Both the position numbers and the translations under genes were made by a program. Below the pieces are notes generated by a model. It saw only the letters and a program-made list of their open reading frames with translations, was not told the origin of the DNA and did not search any database. From assembly GCA_000416275.1 (NCBI GenBank), contig ASZJ01000089.1, forward strand, positions 62,001 through 126,000: 64,000 nt of DNA, read 5' to 3'. Shown here one piece after another: positions 26,982-38,423 of this stretch. Origin of the DNA: Osedax symbiont Rs1. GTDB lineage: Bacteria > Pseudomonadota > Gammaproteobacteria > Pseudomonadales > Balneatricaceae. Within the stretch, counting starts at the first letter, position 1; the number at the start of each line of letters is the position of its first letter.

Positions 26982-29207
26982 CTATTTTTTAAGTAAGCGC
27001 AAACCATTAGCCACCACCAGCAAGCTTGCACCGACATCGGCAAACACCGCCATCCACATATCCCCAAAGCCGGCAATAGTGACGACTAAGAACAACACTT
27101 TTACGCCAATCGCAAAACAAATATTTTGCACTAAGATCCGATGAACCTTAGCAGACAGCCTGATAAACTCGGGAATTTTTCGCAAGTCATCATCCATTAA
27201 GGCCACATCTGCAGTTTCAATCGCAGTATCAGCTCCCAGAGCGCCCATCGCAAAACCCAAATCAGCTCTGGCTATTGCTGGTGCATCGTTAATCCCGTCC
27301 CCAACCATCGCCACCACAGCATTTTTCTGTAAGCTTTCAATTTTTTGTAATTTCTGCTCAGGAAGCAGCTCACCGATGACTTGATCAATACCGACTTGCC
27401 CTGCAATCACTTTGGCAGTGTGCTGATTATCCCCTGAGAGCATGACAGTTTTTACCTGCAGCTGATGTAGCTCTCGAATCGCCTGTGCGCTGTGTTCTTT
27501 GACCTGATCAGCCACCGCGAATAGCGCCAGCACTTGAGCATCACTCATCAATAGATTGAGCGTTTTACCTTGCTGCTCGTACTCTGCTAATAATTTTTTG
27601 TGCTCGGTGCTCAATAGCCCCAACTGCTCCCCAAGCCTTGTATTACCAAGATAATATTGGACATTTTCAATTTCACCCTCAATACCTAGTCCGAGCAGCG
27701 CTGTAAAATTCCGCACCGGTAACGCCTGCACATTTTTATCGAAGAAGAATTGAGAAACAGCATTGGACACCGGATGATCGGATTGACTAGTTAGACTTAA
27801 CGCCAACTGGACATAATCCTCTATTGTCTGTCCACTTGAGCTGGCGCTGTGCATAGTTAGATAATCTGTCAACACTGGCTTTCCCTGAGTAATAGTCCCC
27901 GTTTTGTCCAATGCCAACCACTGTATGTGCCTCCCCTGCTCTAAATGCACCCCACCTTTAATCAATATTCCGCGCCGCGCCGCTGCTGTTAGCCCACTGA
28001 CGATAGTCACCGGTGTTGAGATAACTAGCGCGCAAGGACAGGCGATGACCAATAGCACCAACGCTTTGTAAATCCACTGCTGCCAATCCCCTGAAAAAAA
28101 CAATGGCGGAATCACTGCCACGAAGACAGCGATTGCAAACACCACTGGGGTGTAGACACTCGCAAACTTATCGATAAAGCGCTGAATAGGCGCCTTATCA
28201 CTTTGCGCTTGTTCGACAACTCTAATAATGGCTGCCAAGGTGGTATCTTTATCGACCGCTGTCACCGAAAACTCAAAGGCGGTCGTACCGTTAATGGTAC
28301 CTGCATACACGGTATCACCGACGCTCTTGTCAACCACAATGCTTTCACCGGTGATCGGCGCTTGATCAATATTTGCCGAGCCTTTACTAATCACACCATC
28401 TAAGCTAATCCGCTCCCCAGGTTTTACTTTTACAATCGCTCCTGCTGTTACTTGATTGGTCGCTATTTGCTGCCAACTGCCATCTGCCTGTAACACCCTG
28501 CTAACCGCAGGCGTTAGCTCCAGCAATCCTTTAATTGCACTGCCTGCTTTGTGTAGCGAATTTTGCTCGATCACTTCCGCGAGACTAAACAGCACCATCA
28601 CCATTGCCGCTTCAGGCCATTGACCTATAACAAACGCCCCAGTGACTGCAATACTCATCAAGGCATTGATATTTAGCTCAAAATGTATGATCGATAGCCA
28701 ACCTTTTTTGTAGGTATCTATGCCGCAACACAACACCGCACTCAAAGCTAAGATCATCGATAGCCAATCGGGCAGCCCAGCTATCCAACCGACTGCCTCA
28801 CTAGCGAAAGCAATCAGCGCAGCGCCAATCAACCATATATAATTTCTTTTGGCGCCTTCATCACTCACTGAATTTTCGCTAAAATTTACTTGCGGACTGT
28901 AACCTAAGGACTCTATCGCTTTGAGTATCAGCTCTAGATCCGCATCTTGGTGTACTACGGTGAGCACTCGACTTAACAACTTAAACTCTAGCGCTATAAT
29001 CCCAGGCAACTTGCCCAACTTCGCACGGATTAGCCGCTCTTCAGTTGGGCAATCCATCTGCATTATTTTAATCTCGACCCTAGTACCTGCCAAGCTATTC
29101 ACTGTTGAGCCTACTTGCGGTTGTTGTCTTTGATGTCCATCGCAGCACTTAACTTGCTCTGGTTGCTCCCCTGTAGCAGCTTCACTCAATTTTTTAACTA
29201 AAGGCAT
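26982..29207 (-). CDS. zntA: Zn/Cd/Pb-exporting P1B-type ATPase
   Basis: A 741-aa heavy-metal efflux ATPase. The N-terminus has a CCDGH cluster and one HMA domain with MDCPTEE, a form seen in CadA/PbrA-like pumps rather than the usual CxxC. The transmembrane metal site is the CPC in VIACPCALVIS. The phosphorylation motif is DKTGTIT, the actuator motif TGES, and the hinge MVGDGINDAPA. It exports divalent soft metals from the cytoplasm. It is divergent from a MerR/CadR-type regulator with a shared operator. cadA or pbrA would be equally fair names. Confidence 0.92.
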   Translation of the reverse strand: MPLVKKLSEAATGEQPEQVKCCDGHQRQQPQVGSTVNSLAGTRVEIKIMQMDCPTEERLIRAKLGKLPGIIALEFKLLSRVLTVVHQDADLELILKAIESLGYSPQVNFSENSVSDEGAKRNYIWLIGAALIAFASEAVGWIAGLPDWLSMILALSAVLCCGIDTYKKGWLSIIHFELNINALMSIAVTGAFVIGQWPEAAMVMVLFSLAEVIEQNSLHKAGSAIKGLLELTPAVSRVLQADGSWQQIATNQVTAGAIVKVKPGERISLDGVISKGSANIDQAPITGESIVVDKSVGDTVYAGTINGTTAFEFSVTAVDKDTTLAAIIRVVEQAQSDKAPIQRFIDKFASVYTPVVFAIAVFVAVIPPLFFSGDWQQWIYKALVLLVIACPCALVISTPVTIVSGLTAAARRGILIKGGVHLEQGRHIQWLALDKTGTITQGKPVLTDYLTMHSASSSGQTIEDYVQLALSLTSQSDHPVSNAVSQFFFDKNVQALPVRNFTALLGLGIEGEIENVQYYLGNTRLGEQLGLLSTEHKKLLAEYEQQGKTLNLLMSDAQVLALFAVADQVKEHSAQAIRELHQLQVKTVMLSGDNQHTAKVIAGQVGIDQVIGELLPEQKLQKIESLQKNAVVAMVGDGINDAPAIARADLGFAMGALGADTAIETADVALMDDDLRKIPEFIRLSAKVHRILVQNICFAIGVKVLFLVVTIAGFGDMWMAVFADVGASLLVVANGLRLLKK

Positions 29208-29269
29208 GATTTTTATCTCTGTGAGTAAGTTAGCAGTTAGTAATTTTGCTAAATATTTTGTATGCTGAG

Positions 29270-29300
29270 ATTAAACACCCTGAAGCCACTACAGGGTCAA
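29270..29300 (-). promoter_or_regulatory. MerR-family metal promoter/operator
   Basis: On the minus strand -35 TTGACC (29295-29300) and -10 TTTAAT (29270-29275) are separated by 19 bases, the overlong spacer typical of MerR activation. The spacer contains the dyad ACCCTGAAGCCACTACAGGGT (29277-29297, 21 bp, as two ACCCTG/CAGGGT halves). This is the classic CadR/PbrR/ZntR type and drives the ATPase gene. Confidence 0.93.
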
Positions 29301-29307
29301 GGAGCGA

Positions 29308-29760
29308 ATGATGAAAATTGGAGAACTAGCTAAACAATTTAACTGCACGGTGGAAACGATTCGATACTATGAAAAAAATGGCTTGATCCCAGCCAGTGTT
29401 AGAGATAGCACCAATAACTACCGTCACTACCAACAGCGCCATCTCGACCAACTGACATTCGTCAGGCACTGCCGGGCACTCGCCATGAGCCATGCGGAAA
29501 TACTAGAGCTATTACAGGCGCGTCAAGATCCCAGCGCAAACTGCCGCTCTATCGATCAAATAATCGACGAGCACCTACAGCACGTCAGCGTTAGAATTGC
29601 CGAATTACAATTGCTTGAAGACCAGCTGCAGACACTGCGCCAACAATGCAAGACACCTGGCAGCCGAAAAGACTGCGGTATTATTCAGGATTTAGATCGA
29701 CCACTGGAAAAAACAGTCCGCGCTGAACATGATATATCACACGTTTCAGGCAGTCATTGA
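29308..29760 (+). CDS. MerR-family metal-responsive regulator (CadR/PbrR-like)
   Basis: A 150-aa regulator. The DNA-binding domain MKIGELAKQFNCTVETIRYYE begins at residue 2, followed by a long dimer helix. Cysteines at 79, 114 and 123 match the Cys77/112/119 metal site of CadR and PbrR in spacing (35 then 9). The C-terminus is histidine-bearing (HDISHVSGSH), as in CadR. It should bend the divergent 19-bp-spacer promoter on metal binding. The ribosome site AAGGAGCG is strong. Confidence 0.92.
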   Translation: MMKIGELAKQFNCTVETIRYYEKNGLIPASVRDSTNNYRHYQQRHLDQLTFVRHCRALAMSHAEILELLQARQDPSANCRSIDQIIDEHLQHVSVRIAELQLLEDQLQTLRQQCKTPGSRKDCGIIQDLDRPLEKTVRAEHDISHVSGSH

Positions 29761-29914
29761 TCACTTATTCACAGGCTTTAATTTTTTGCTGCTGTGTATA
29801 GCTATTTAAGTAGCTACAGATAGTTTATGATGCGCTATCGATAGCGATCGGCTTTAATTTTTAACACGATTGCCGACTAGCCTTGTGACAACCTTTTACT
29901 ACGATCTTTTAATT

Positions 29915-30406
29915 ATGAAAACCACAACAGACACCGAAAATATCAAACTCACAGAAAAAGACCAGCTATTAATTGAGCTACTAAAAACCAACGCAAGAGA
30001 ATCCAACGCTTCCCTGGCACGTAAAATTGGCGTTTCTAGAGCCACCGTTCAAGAGCGTATCAGCCGTTTAGAGAAAGCTGAAATAATCCAAGGTTACACC
30101 GTTAAAATCAACCATGAAAAACTGCACAAGAACTTTAAGGCCATTGTAATGGTCAACGCAGAAAATAAAGCATTTTTGGAAACTTTTATAGCCTTAGAAA
30201 AAATGCCTTATATTCAAACCGTACATTCGCTCAGCGGTGAGTGGGACTGGTCAATGTTCATCTCTGCCCCAAGCTTCGACGATTTTCAACAGTGCATCAC
30301 CGATATCAATAAACTGGCAGGCGTTAAGTCGACGGTTTCGCATATCATTATGAAAACCAGACTAGATAGAAAAAGAGATATTTTAGTAGGATATGAAGAT
30401 CTATAG
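29915..30406 (+). CDS. Lrp/AsnC-family regulator
   Basis: A 163-aa regulator. The N-terminal helix-turn-helix, LTEKDQLLIELLKTNARESN then LARKIGVSRATVQERISRLEK, and the C-terminal RAM domain (IQTVHSLSGEWDWSMFI) are typical. I start at ATG 29915; a TTG at 29870 would add 15 residues. The gene sits between the metal-resistance pair and the convergent formaldehyde dehydrogenase gene. Target and ligand are unknown. Confidence 0.88.
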   Translation: MKTTTDTENIKLTEKDQLLIELLKTNARESNASLARKIGVSRATVQERISRLEKAEIIQGYTVKINHEKLHKNFKAIVMVNAENKAFLETFIALEKMPYIQTVHSLSGEWDWSMFISAPSFDDFQQCITDINKLAGVKSTVSHIIMKTRLDRKRDILVGYEDL

Positions 30407-30414
30407 CGAAAAAT

Positions 30415-30449
30415 CGCCAATGCTATGCATCAGATACACTGCATTGGCG
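30415..30449 (-). terminator. Terminator between Lrp and formaldehyde dehydrogenase genes
   Basis: CGCCAATGC (30415-30423) and GCATTGGCG (30441-30449) form a perfect 9-bp stem. On the minus strand ATTTTTC follows. It lies 17 bases past the dehydrogenase stop and may work in both directions. Confidence 0.7.
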
Positions 30450-30466
30450 CTATTAAACAGATTTAT

Positions 30467-31630
<1,164 letters not shown>

Positions 31631-31738
31631 CTAGCATGTATACAGATTTCATCCGAAATGTTCAACCAATAGCTGATGATCAGTGGTACAGTTATATATA
31701 TTTGTCGTAAATCTATAGATCCTTAAGGAAAAATAAAC

Positions 31739-32668
31739 ATGAAAGACTTTGATCGGATTACAGTTTTAGGAGCGGGGACTATAGGGATGAGCTGGGCGGC
31801 ATTATTTTTAGCCAGTGGTAGAGAAGTTACCCTCTATGATCCCGACGTTGATATTCAGCGCAAAGTACTGGCGTTTATCGACAATGCACAACCCACTCTA
31901 GAGGCTCTTGGTTGGAAAAATCCAGCTGACACGCAGCGCTTAATTTTCGACAACCAAGCTGAATCTGCGGTGCAAAATGCCCAGTTTATTCAGGAGAGCA
32001 TCCCCGAGCGGCTGACTTTAAAACATCAGCTTTACGCCGCAATAGAACCTCATTTAGCGCAGCGGGCGATTGTCGCCACGTCCACCTCGGGTCTAGGACT
32101 TTCAGCGCTGCAACAAGGCTTCAAAGACCCCGCTAAATTAATATTGGCACACCCCTTTAATCCTCCACATTTAATTCCTCTAGTGGAATTGATGGGCAAT
32201 GATGCAACAAATATGCAGCTGCTCACTCAGGCGGAGAATTTTTATCAGAGTATTGGCAAGCAAACCATTAGACTCAACCAAGAAATCCCCGGTCATATTG
32301 CCAACCGCCTGCAAGCGGCACTGTGGAGAGAAAGCATTCACTTATTGAAAGAGGGAGTCGCTAGCTTAGAAGATATCGATAAAGCGGTCGCCTATGGTCC
32401 CGGGCTGCGCTGGGCGGCACTCGGTCCTAGCTCGCTCTTTCATCTAGGTGGTGGAGACAAAGGTATGGCTGGTTTTTGTGAACACTTAGCAGTGCCTTTT
32501 CAAAGCTGGATGGATGATTTAGGCCAGCCTGAGCTCGATTTAAGCACCATCAAATTACTTACCGAAGGTATGGCATCTATCACCGCCAAAACCAGCACCG
32601 AAAAAATGCGCCTCAAACGCGACAAACTGCTGGTTGAATTTATAAACAGCGTTCGAGCGCTGGAGTAA
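31739..32668 (+). CDS. L-carnitine dehydrogenase-like 3-hydroxyacyl dehydrogenase
   Basis: A 309-aa NAD-dependent enzyme of the 3-hydroxyacyl-CoA dehydrogenase superfamily. The N-terminal Rossmann motif is VLGAGTIGMSWAALF. The catalytic region AHPFNPPHLIPLVE contains the active histidine. PGHIANRLQAALWRESIHLLKEGVAS and AYGPGLRWAALGP are close to L-carnitine dehydrogenases, which turn L-carnitine into 3-dehydrocarnitine. The lack of a short-chain acyl-CoA dehydrogenase operon fits this. L-gulonate or 3-hydroxybutyryl-CoA dehydrogenase are alternatives. The ribosome site AAGGA is good. Confidence 0.78.
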   Translation: MKDFDRITVLGAGTIGMSWAALFLASGREVTLYDPDVDIQRKVLAFIDNAQPTLEALGWKNPADTQRLIFDNQAESAVQNAQFIQESIPERLTLKHQLYAAIEPHLAQRAIVATSTSGLGLSALQQGFKDPAKLILAHPFNPPHLIPLVELMGNDATNMQLLTQAENFYQSIGKQTIRLNQEIPGHIANRLQAALWRESIHLLKEGVASLEDIDKAVAYGPGLRWAALGPSSLFHLGGGDKGMAGFCEHLAVPFQSWMDDLGQPELDLSTIKLLTEGMASITAKTSTEKMRLKRDKLLVEFINSVRALE

Positions 32669-33003
32669 ATCGCCTCACTAAAACTTATACAAAACCCCAC
32701 TAAAAAACCATGCACTAAACGAGAGCTCGGTAAAACGCTTCGAACCAAAAGCCGCAAAAAACCGGTACAATAGTGGAGTTAGTATGCCCTTCTCTTTAAA
32801 GGTGTAGCGCGCCTTTTTAATGGAAATTATAGTTATAGATGAGCACATTGAGGCGATTTTTAACCCCACATTCTCGAATTCAGTAGCTGTGCTGAAATCT
32901 GAGAATAGAATTAAATAGATTATTAACTAATACTACGCTTTAATCACTAATTCCCGTAAAATCATCTTCATTTAAATTAACCCTTCGCTAAAGAAATCCA
33001 TAT
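32669..33003 (+). other. Intergenic before mutS
   Basis: About 335 bases; no gene, terminator or recognisable operator. It must hold the mutS promoter. Confidence 0.5.
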
Positions 33004-35589
33004 ATGACCGCTGCCGCTACAAGCCAACACACGCCAATGATGCAACAATACTTCAAGATCAAAGCCGAGCATCCTGATCAGATCGTGTTTTATCGGATGG
33101 GCGACTTTTATGAGATGTTTTTCGATGATGCTAAGCGCGCCTCGCAACTGCTGGGAATATCACTAACCGCGAGAGGTAAAGCCGGTGGTGAGCCGATCCC
33201 GATGGCGGGATTCCCCTACCACTCTGCAGAAACTTATATTGCTAAAATTGTCCGCGCTGGCGAGTCCGTAGTGATTTGTGAACAAGTGGGCGATCCCGCT
33301 ACCAGCAAGGGACCTGTCGCTCGTGAAGTGGTCCGTATTGTGACTCCTGGCACCTTAAGTGACGAGGCCTTTTTAGATGAACACAGTGACAATTTACTGA
33401 TCGCTATCAACCAACAGCAACAACATTTTGGAATAGCGGTAGTCGATATCAGCACGGGGTATTTTAGCCTGCAGGAACTGGAGGGAGAAGAGGCATTACA
33501 AGGCGAATTAGAACGTCTAAAACCCAAAGAAGTACTGTTCAACGAAGACAGCGCTCTGGCGACAATGCTCCAACACTGCCAGGGGTTGAGATCTCAAGCA
33601 CCTTGGCATTTCGAAGCGGAAACCGCCCGACGCATTTTGTGTCAACAATTTGATGTTCAAGACTTGCAAGGATTCGGCTGTGATCAAATGGAACTTGCGA
33701 TCAGCGCCGGTGGCTGTCTACTACAGTATGCTAAAGATACCCAGCGCTCCGCACTACCGCATGTCCAGCGGATTAAAATAGATCAGCGCTGTGACACTGT
33801 CATTATTGATGCCGCCACGCGTAAAAACTTAGAACTAGATCAAAACTTATCCGGTGGACGCGAAAACACCTTAGTCAGTGTGATTGACAATACCAGCACG
33901 GCGATGGGCTCTCGAATGCTGCGCCGCTGGATTAATCAACCACTGCGCACTCTGGATGTATTGAACAACCGCCAGCGCGCTATCCACTGGCTGCTGTTCG
34001 ACTACCGTTTTGAAAAGATAGCCGAAGACCTCAAGCAAATTGGTGATATAGAGCGAATTTTATCGCGAGTCGCCTTGCGCTCAGCTAGGCCTAGAGACCT
34101 TGAGCGCTTGCGTGACAGTTTAAATATACTGCCGAGTCTGCAGCAAAAGTTACAGTCGGATCCCGCGGCGCGGATCCTCACTTTATCGACCGAGATTAGC
34201 GAGTACCCAGTGATGAGCTCGCTGTTGACGATCGCTATTATCGATAATCCTCCGGTAGTTATTCGAGAGGGCGGGGTGATCGCAGCAGGCTTTGATGCAG
34301 AGCTGGACGAACTGCGAGGCATCAGCGAGAATGCCGGCGACTACTTACTTAAATTAGAGGCGAAAGAAAAAGCGCGCACCGGCATACCGACTTTGAAAGT
34401 TGGCTATAACCGAGTCCATGGTTATTTCATTGAAATCAGCAAAGCTCAGGCACAAACTGCTGAACTGCCCGCTGAATACGTACGTCGGCAAACCCTTAAA
34501 AATGCGGAGCGCTTTATTACCGAAGAGCTAAAAGCATTTGAAGACAAGGCCCTATCCGCCAAAAGCCGCGCTTTATCTAGAGAAAAATTGCTGTACGATC
34601 AACTCCTTGAAGACATTGCTGAACATCTTAACGCACTTCAAGATAGCGCTACTGCCCTCGCCGAACTCGACACTTTGGCCAATTTCGCCGAGCGCGCCAA
34701 CACTTTGTCGTTCAATGCCCCGCTGCTGAGTGAAAAAACCGGCATAACGATTCGCGCCGGTCGTCATCCAGTCGTTGAAAAAGTCTCGGATATTCCCTTC
34801 GTCGCCAATGATCTAGTTATGAATGAACAGCGACGCATGCTGATCATCACCGGGCCTAATATGGGTGGTAAATCCACTTATATGCGCCAGGCAGCCCTGA
34901 TCACACTTCTGGCACAAATAGGTTCTTTTGTACCCGCCGAACAGGCAGAGATTGGTTTAGTTGATCGGATTTTCACCCGTATGGGCTCATCAGATGACCT
35001 GGCGGGCGGGCGCTCTACCTTTATGGTGGAAATGACAGAAACTGCCAATATTTTAAACAATGCAACGCATAGAAGCTTAGTGCTGATGGATGAAATCGGC
35101 CGAGGCACTAGTACCTTCGATGGCTTATCACTCGCCTGGGCCTGTGCGGAACACATAGCCAAAAAGGTCAATGCTTTCACCTTGTTCGCCACTCACTATT
35201 TTGAGCTAACCGTGCTACCAGAACAGATCAGCAATGTAAAAAATGTCCATTTAACGGCGCTGGAGCACAAAGATAGTATTGTCTTTATGCACGAAGTTAA
35301 AGAGGGCGCAGCCAGTCAGAGCTACGGTTTGCAAGTGGCCAAATTGGCCGGCATTCCACTCAACGTGATTACCGATGCCAGAAAAAAGCTGCGGCAACTA
35401 GAGCGTGAAAGCATCCCATTAGATACTGCTCAACCGGCAAACCAGCCCCATCAAAATGATATGTTTGCAGCGCCAGTTGCCCAACCACATCCAGCTGTTA
35501 CTGCTTTAGCAGCGATCAACCCCGATGAATTAACGCCAAGAGAGGCGCTGAATGCCCTCTATGCTTTAAAGCAACAAGCACAAGACTAA
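33004..35589 (+). CDS. mutS: DNA mismatch repair protein MutS
   Basis: MutS (861 aa) binds base mismatches and, on ATP exchange, recruits MutL. Seen: the N-terminal mismatch-reading F-x-E motif region [12 protein letters not shown], the connector and clamp domains, and ATPase Walker [10 protein letters not shown] at about 617. [15 protein letters not shown] carries Walker B and signature. The C-terminal region contains NDMFA and ends with the short [14 protein letters not shown] dimer/tetramer helix. Length is normal. Confidence 0.98.
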   Translation: MTAAATSQHTPMMQQYFKIKAEHPDQIVFYRMGDFYEMFFDDAKRASQLLGISLTARGKAGGEPIPMAGFPYHSAETYIAKIVRAGESVVICEQVGDPATSKGPVAREVVRIVTPGTLSDEAFLDEHSDNLLIAINQQQQHFGIAVVDISTGYFSLQELEGEEALQGELERLKPKEVLFNEDSALATMLQHCQGLRSQAPWHFEAETARRILCQQFDVQDLQGFGCDQMELAISAGGCLLQYAKDTQRSALPHVQRIKIDQRCDTVIIDAATRKNLELDQNLSGGRENTLVSVIDNTSTAMGSRMLRRWINQPLRTLDVLNNRQRAIHWLLFDYRFEKIAEDLKQIGDIERILSRVALRSARPRDLERLRDSLNILPSLQQKLQSDPAARILTLSTEISEYPVMSSLLTIAIIDNPPVVIREGGVIAAGFDAELDELRGISENAGDYLLKLEAKEKARTGIPTLKVGYNRVHGYFIEISKAQAQTAELPAEYVRRQTLKNAERFITEELKAFEDKALSAKSRALSREKLLYDQLLEDIAEHLNALQDSATALAELDTLANFAERANTLSFNAPLLSEKTGITIRAGRHPVVEKVSDIPFVANDLVMNEQRRMLIITGPNMGGKSTYMRQAALITLLAQIGSFVPAEQAEIGLVDRIFTRMGSSDDLAGGRSTFMVEMTETANILNNATHRSLVLMDEIGRGTSTFDGLSLAWACAEHIAKKVNAFTLFATHYFELTVLPEQISNVKNVHLTALEHKDSIVFMHEVKEGAASQSYGLQVAKLAGIPLNVITDARKKLRQLERESIPLDTAQPANQPHQNDMFAAPVAQPHPAVTALAAINPDELTPREALNALYALKQQAQD

Positions 35590-35597
35590 GACCGCCC

Positions 35598-35640
35598 CTG
35601 AACAAGTTCCACGCGGCAAAAAGCTGTGGAACTTGTTCAG
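35598..35640. terminator. Strong palindromic hairpin between mutS and the antiporter gene
   Basis: CTGAACAAGTTCCAC (35598-35612) and GTGGAACTTGTTCAG (35626-35640), a perfect 15-bp stem between two convergent genes. Neither side has a clean T tract (plus-side tail AGGTTTT), so it may be a bidirectional terminator or a dispersed repeat. See also 38509-38569. Confidence 0.6.
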
Positions 35641-35645
35641 AGGTT

Positions 35646-37238
35646 TTAAGGTAGTAGATCAGTATGATCGAATAACTTCTCCGTCACGTGCTCAGCAAAG
35701 CCACTGCCCGCTTCTAAATAGAAATTATAAGTACTGTCGACGCCTAGTTTTTCTAGCTCCGCCTGCTGATCTGCATAGCCGGCAATGGCCGCAACTTTGC
35801 CTTTAAAGCCCGAGGCCTTCAGCTGCTCTAACGCTAAAACATTTTGAATATGCTTAGGCATAGACAGCATGATCATTTGCACTTGAGAATGATTTATCCG
35901 CTGCCAAAAATCCGGATCTGTCGCATCTGCGATAATCACGCTGCGCTTTAACTGACGGTGATAGCGAGTGCTCTCCTCACTAATATCGACACCTGTAACT
36001 ATCCCCGGATAGTGGCGGTTGATTGTCTCATAAGCCCCCGAGCCAATTCTGCCCATCCCAAAGATAAGTATCTTAGCATCGTGTAAAGGCACTTCTTGTT
36101 CAACCGCTAATCTGCGCTTTGTCTGGTATTTCAACAGCCAATCTTCAATTTTCATGTAGATCCGATTTGATGAGGTATTCAGTGGTGAAGCGATGATAAA
36201 AGTAATCGACACTGCCACTCCAACCACCGCTAACCACTGGCTTGGCAGCCACTGATTGGCAGCGGCAAGTGCGCAGACAATCAGGCCAAACTCACTGTAA
36301 TTTGACAAGGTAAAAGCATTTAATAGCGAAGTGCGTGCCCGCACTCTAAAAATACTGGTAAACAGATAATAGAGCAGCACCTTTAACGGCAGTATCGCCA
36401 CTAAAAGAATAGCTGCAAATAACACCTCGCCAGAGAGCGCGGCATTCAAGCCGATAGTTAAGAAAAATCCGACCAACATTAAATCTTTGAAATTAAGTAA
36501 TGACTTCGCCAGCTCGCCAGATTTTTCATGGGAGGCGAACAACATACCAATCAGCAACGCACCTAAATCGCCTTTCAAACCGACAAATTCAAATAGTTGA
36601 TAGCCGATGAACAACGCGAAGAAAAAGCCAAACAGCGGCAACATTTCGCCATGCTTTGACTTATCCAATACTCTAAACATCAAAGGCCTCAACAATAGCA
36701 GAGCTGCCAGTAAAGCCAGTGCCCAAATATTAGGTACTTTACCGGTACTGACCGCCAGAAAAAGTACCGCAAAAATATCTTGCATTACCAGTATTGCAAT
36801 CGAAAGCTTGCCGTGAAAACTGGCCATTTCTCCCCTTTCTTCCAGTACTTTAACTGCAAAAACAGTACTGGAAAAACTAAAAGAAAATGCAATTAACAGT
36901 GAGTTTTCAAGACTTAAACCAGTAAACAGGGGGAGCGAAAAAAAACCAAACAATAGTATTATTGCAGAAAATAGTGCTGTGCAGACTAATATATGCAGCG
37001 TCGCAGGCGCCCATACGTAGACTTTCGCCAAGGTTTTTAGCTGCAGCTTTAAACCGATCGAAAAAAGCAGTAAAGTGACCCCTAGTGAAGAGATAATTTC
37101 CAAGCTTGCAGTGGTCCGATAACCGACACTGTGCAGAATAAACCCAGCTGCAAGAAAACCAATCAGCGGTGGTAAACGCAATTGCAACAGCACGAAGCCG
37201 CAGACAAAAGCACTACAAAAATAGATTAATTCCAACAT
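35646..37238 (-). CDS. CPA2-family K+/H+ antiporter with RCK-type domain (YbaL/KefB-like)
   Basis: A 530-aa protein: about 12 N-terminal transmembrane helices of the Na+/H+ exchanger fold (LLFSIGLKLQL, FSFSSTVFAVKVLEERGE, ILVMQDIFAVLFLA), then a cytoplasmic TrkA-N/RCK nucleotide-binding domain at about residue 395 (ILIFGMGRIGSGAYETINRH). It is shorter than KefB/KefC and lacks the usual TrkA-C extension, resembling YbaL-type proteins. It probably exports K+ in exchange for H+. The gating ligand is unknown. Confidence 0.88.
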   Translation of the reverse strand: MLELIYFCSAFVCGFVLLQLRLPPLIGFLAAGFILHSVGYRTTASLEIISSLGVTLLLFSIGLKLQLKTLAKVYVWAPATLHILVCTALFSAIILLFGFFSLPLFTGLSLENSLLIAFSFSFSSTVFAVKVLEERGEMASFHGKLSIAILVMQDIFAVLFLAVSTGKVPNIWALALLAALLLLRPLMFRVLDKSKHGEMLPLFGFFFALFIGYQLFEFVGLKGDLGALLIGMLFASHEKSGELAKSLLNFKDLMLVGFFLTIGLNAALSGEVLFAAILLVAILPLKVLLYYLFTSIFRVRARTSLLNAFTLSNYSEFGLIVCALAAANQWLPSQWLAVVGVAVSITFIIASPLNTSSNRIYMKIEDWLLKYQTKRRLAVEQEVPLHDAKILIFGMGRIGSGAYETINRHYPGIVTGVDISEESTRYHRQLKRSVIIADATDPDFWQRINHSQVQMIMLSMPKHIQNVLALEQLKASGFKGKVAAIAGYADQQAELEKLGVDSTYNFYLEAGSGFAEHVTEKLFDHTDLLP

Positions 37239-37760
37239 ATACTATGACACCATTTACACTTAGTAAAGTTCGGCATGCTAAAATTATAGCCTAACTAAAG
37301 CGTTTGCACTGTAGCGGTTATTTATACCGTAATACCACGCTTTAAGGTAGATATTAAGCCGTGGATGTAGCGAATAACTTGCCAGAAGATAGCCGAATAT
37401 CGCTTAAGTTATTTAGCCATAGCTGCCTATTTACAGACCGCATTTCAGACCATTCAGGCGCTAAAAGTCGCAGCGAGAGAACCGATTGCTATAGACACTA
37501 GCAAGGAACTAATTAGGCTCGACTATTGGCAATGCTATTTGCAGCAGCGTCTAGCAGTAACCACTAGCAGCAAAAGATTAGCCAAAGCACTGGTGCCTAA
37601 CAATCTACTGCGTCATTTGTGAAATAATTTCACGTTTATCTACCCTGAATTGCAGTGCATTGGCAGCTGCTGTATAAATAATACGACATATTACTCTTAC
37701 GTATGAAACCTATGAGTCAATGTTTAGCCAAATACCCAACGCATCCTAAGAGGCTTAATA
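37239..37760 (+). other. Intergenic, no gene seen
   Basis: About 520 bases between divergent genes. Only short broken frames; no known RNA or repeat recognised. Holds the promoters of the antiporter and the secreted orphan. Confidence 0.5.
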
Positions 37761-38423
37761 ATGTTCCACAATAAAAAATCTATCGCCGCGCTAGTTATTT
37801 CAATCTGCAGTGCGCTATACAGCACCTCAGCTGCAACTGAACCGACATCTCACATCCACATTAAGCATTTAATAAAAAGCTGGCCTGCGGCTCCACAGGC
37901 AATCGGCCTACTACCTATTGCGATTAAAGAAGCCGCGATTGCATCTTTGTATATCAAACTCGCACGCATCCATGATCAAGACTTAAACTGGATTAAATCG
38001 CACATTAAACAAGCTCAATACGCCTTAAAAGCCAACCCAGCTGAGGAGGGAGGGCAAGGCTACGGTTTGATTAAAGCCGCTTATGCGATTGCCAGAGAAA
38101 CCAAACTTGCCGCAGCCAATCAGGCCTCTATCAATGTTAAATTACAGAGTAAGGCGATTATCATGAGCGCTTACAACACGGCGGCGGTGGCTAAAAAGAT
38201 GGCTAGAATCTGTAACAAAATCGCCAATACTTTCTCAATAGCGCAAGCTCTAAGTTATATTGATCAATTGGAGATACTGGCAATCACGCTACTGGAGGGC
38301 GAAGATCTAGATAAAGATGGTCAAATTACCAGCTTCAATCATGAGGGAGGGCTAAATCTAGCACGGGATAAACTAACCTTTATGGCCAGAACCGCAGGAA
38401 TTATTAAACTCAAAAAACCTTAA
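37761..38423 (+). CDS. Secreted orphan with EF-hand-like loop
   Basis: A 220-aa hypothetical protein with a Sec signal peptide (IAALVISICSALYSTSA, cleavage near residue 25). The mature part is mostly helical with many alanine and lysine residues. Near the C-terminus DLDKDGQITSFNHEGG resembles an EF-hand calcium loop (D-x-D-x-D-G). A ribosome site AAGAGG lies upstream. I do not recognise the family. It could be a periplasmic calcium-binding protein, but one loop is weak evidence. Confidence 0.6.
   Translation: MFHNKKSIAALVISICSALYSTSAATEPTSHIHIKHLIKSWPAAPQAIGLLPIAIKEAAIASLYIKLARIHDQDLNWIKSHIKQAQYALKANPAEEGGQGYGLIKAAYAIARETKLAAANQASINVKLQSKAIIMSAYNTAAVAKKMARICNKIANTFSIAQALSYIDQLEILAITLLEGEDLDKDGQITSFNHEGGLNLARDKLTFMARTAGIIKLKKP

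Noticed and set aside
26982-29207. Copper-exporting ATPase instead of Zn/Cd/Pb
   Set aside because: CopA types have CxxC HMA motifs and different regulators; the MDCPTEE HMA and the CadR/PbrR-like operator favour divalent metals.
35598-35640. Hairpin after mutS as a simple rho-independent terminator only
   Set aside because: Neither strand has a proper T tract directly after the stem, so I list it as terminator-like and also as a possible repeat.
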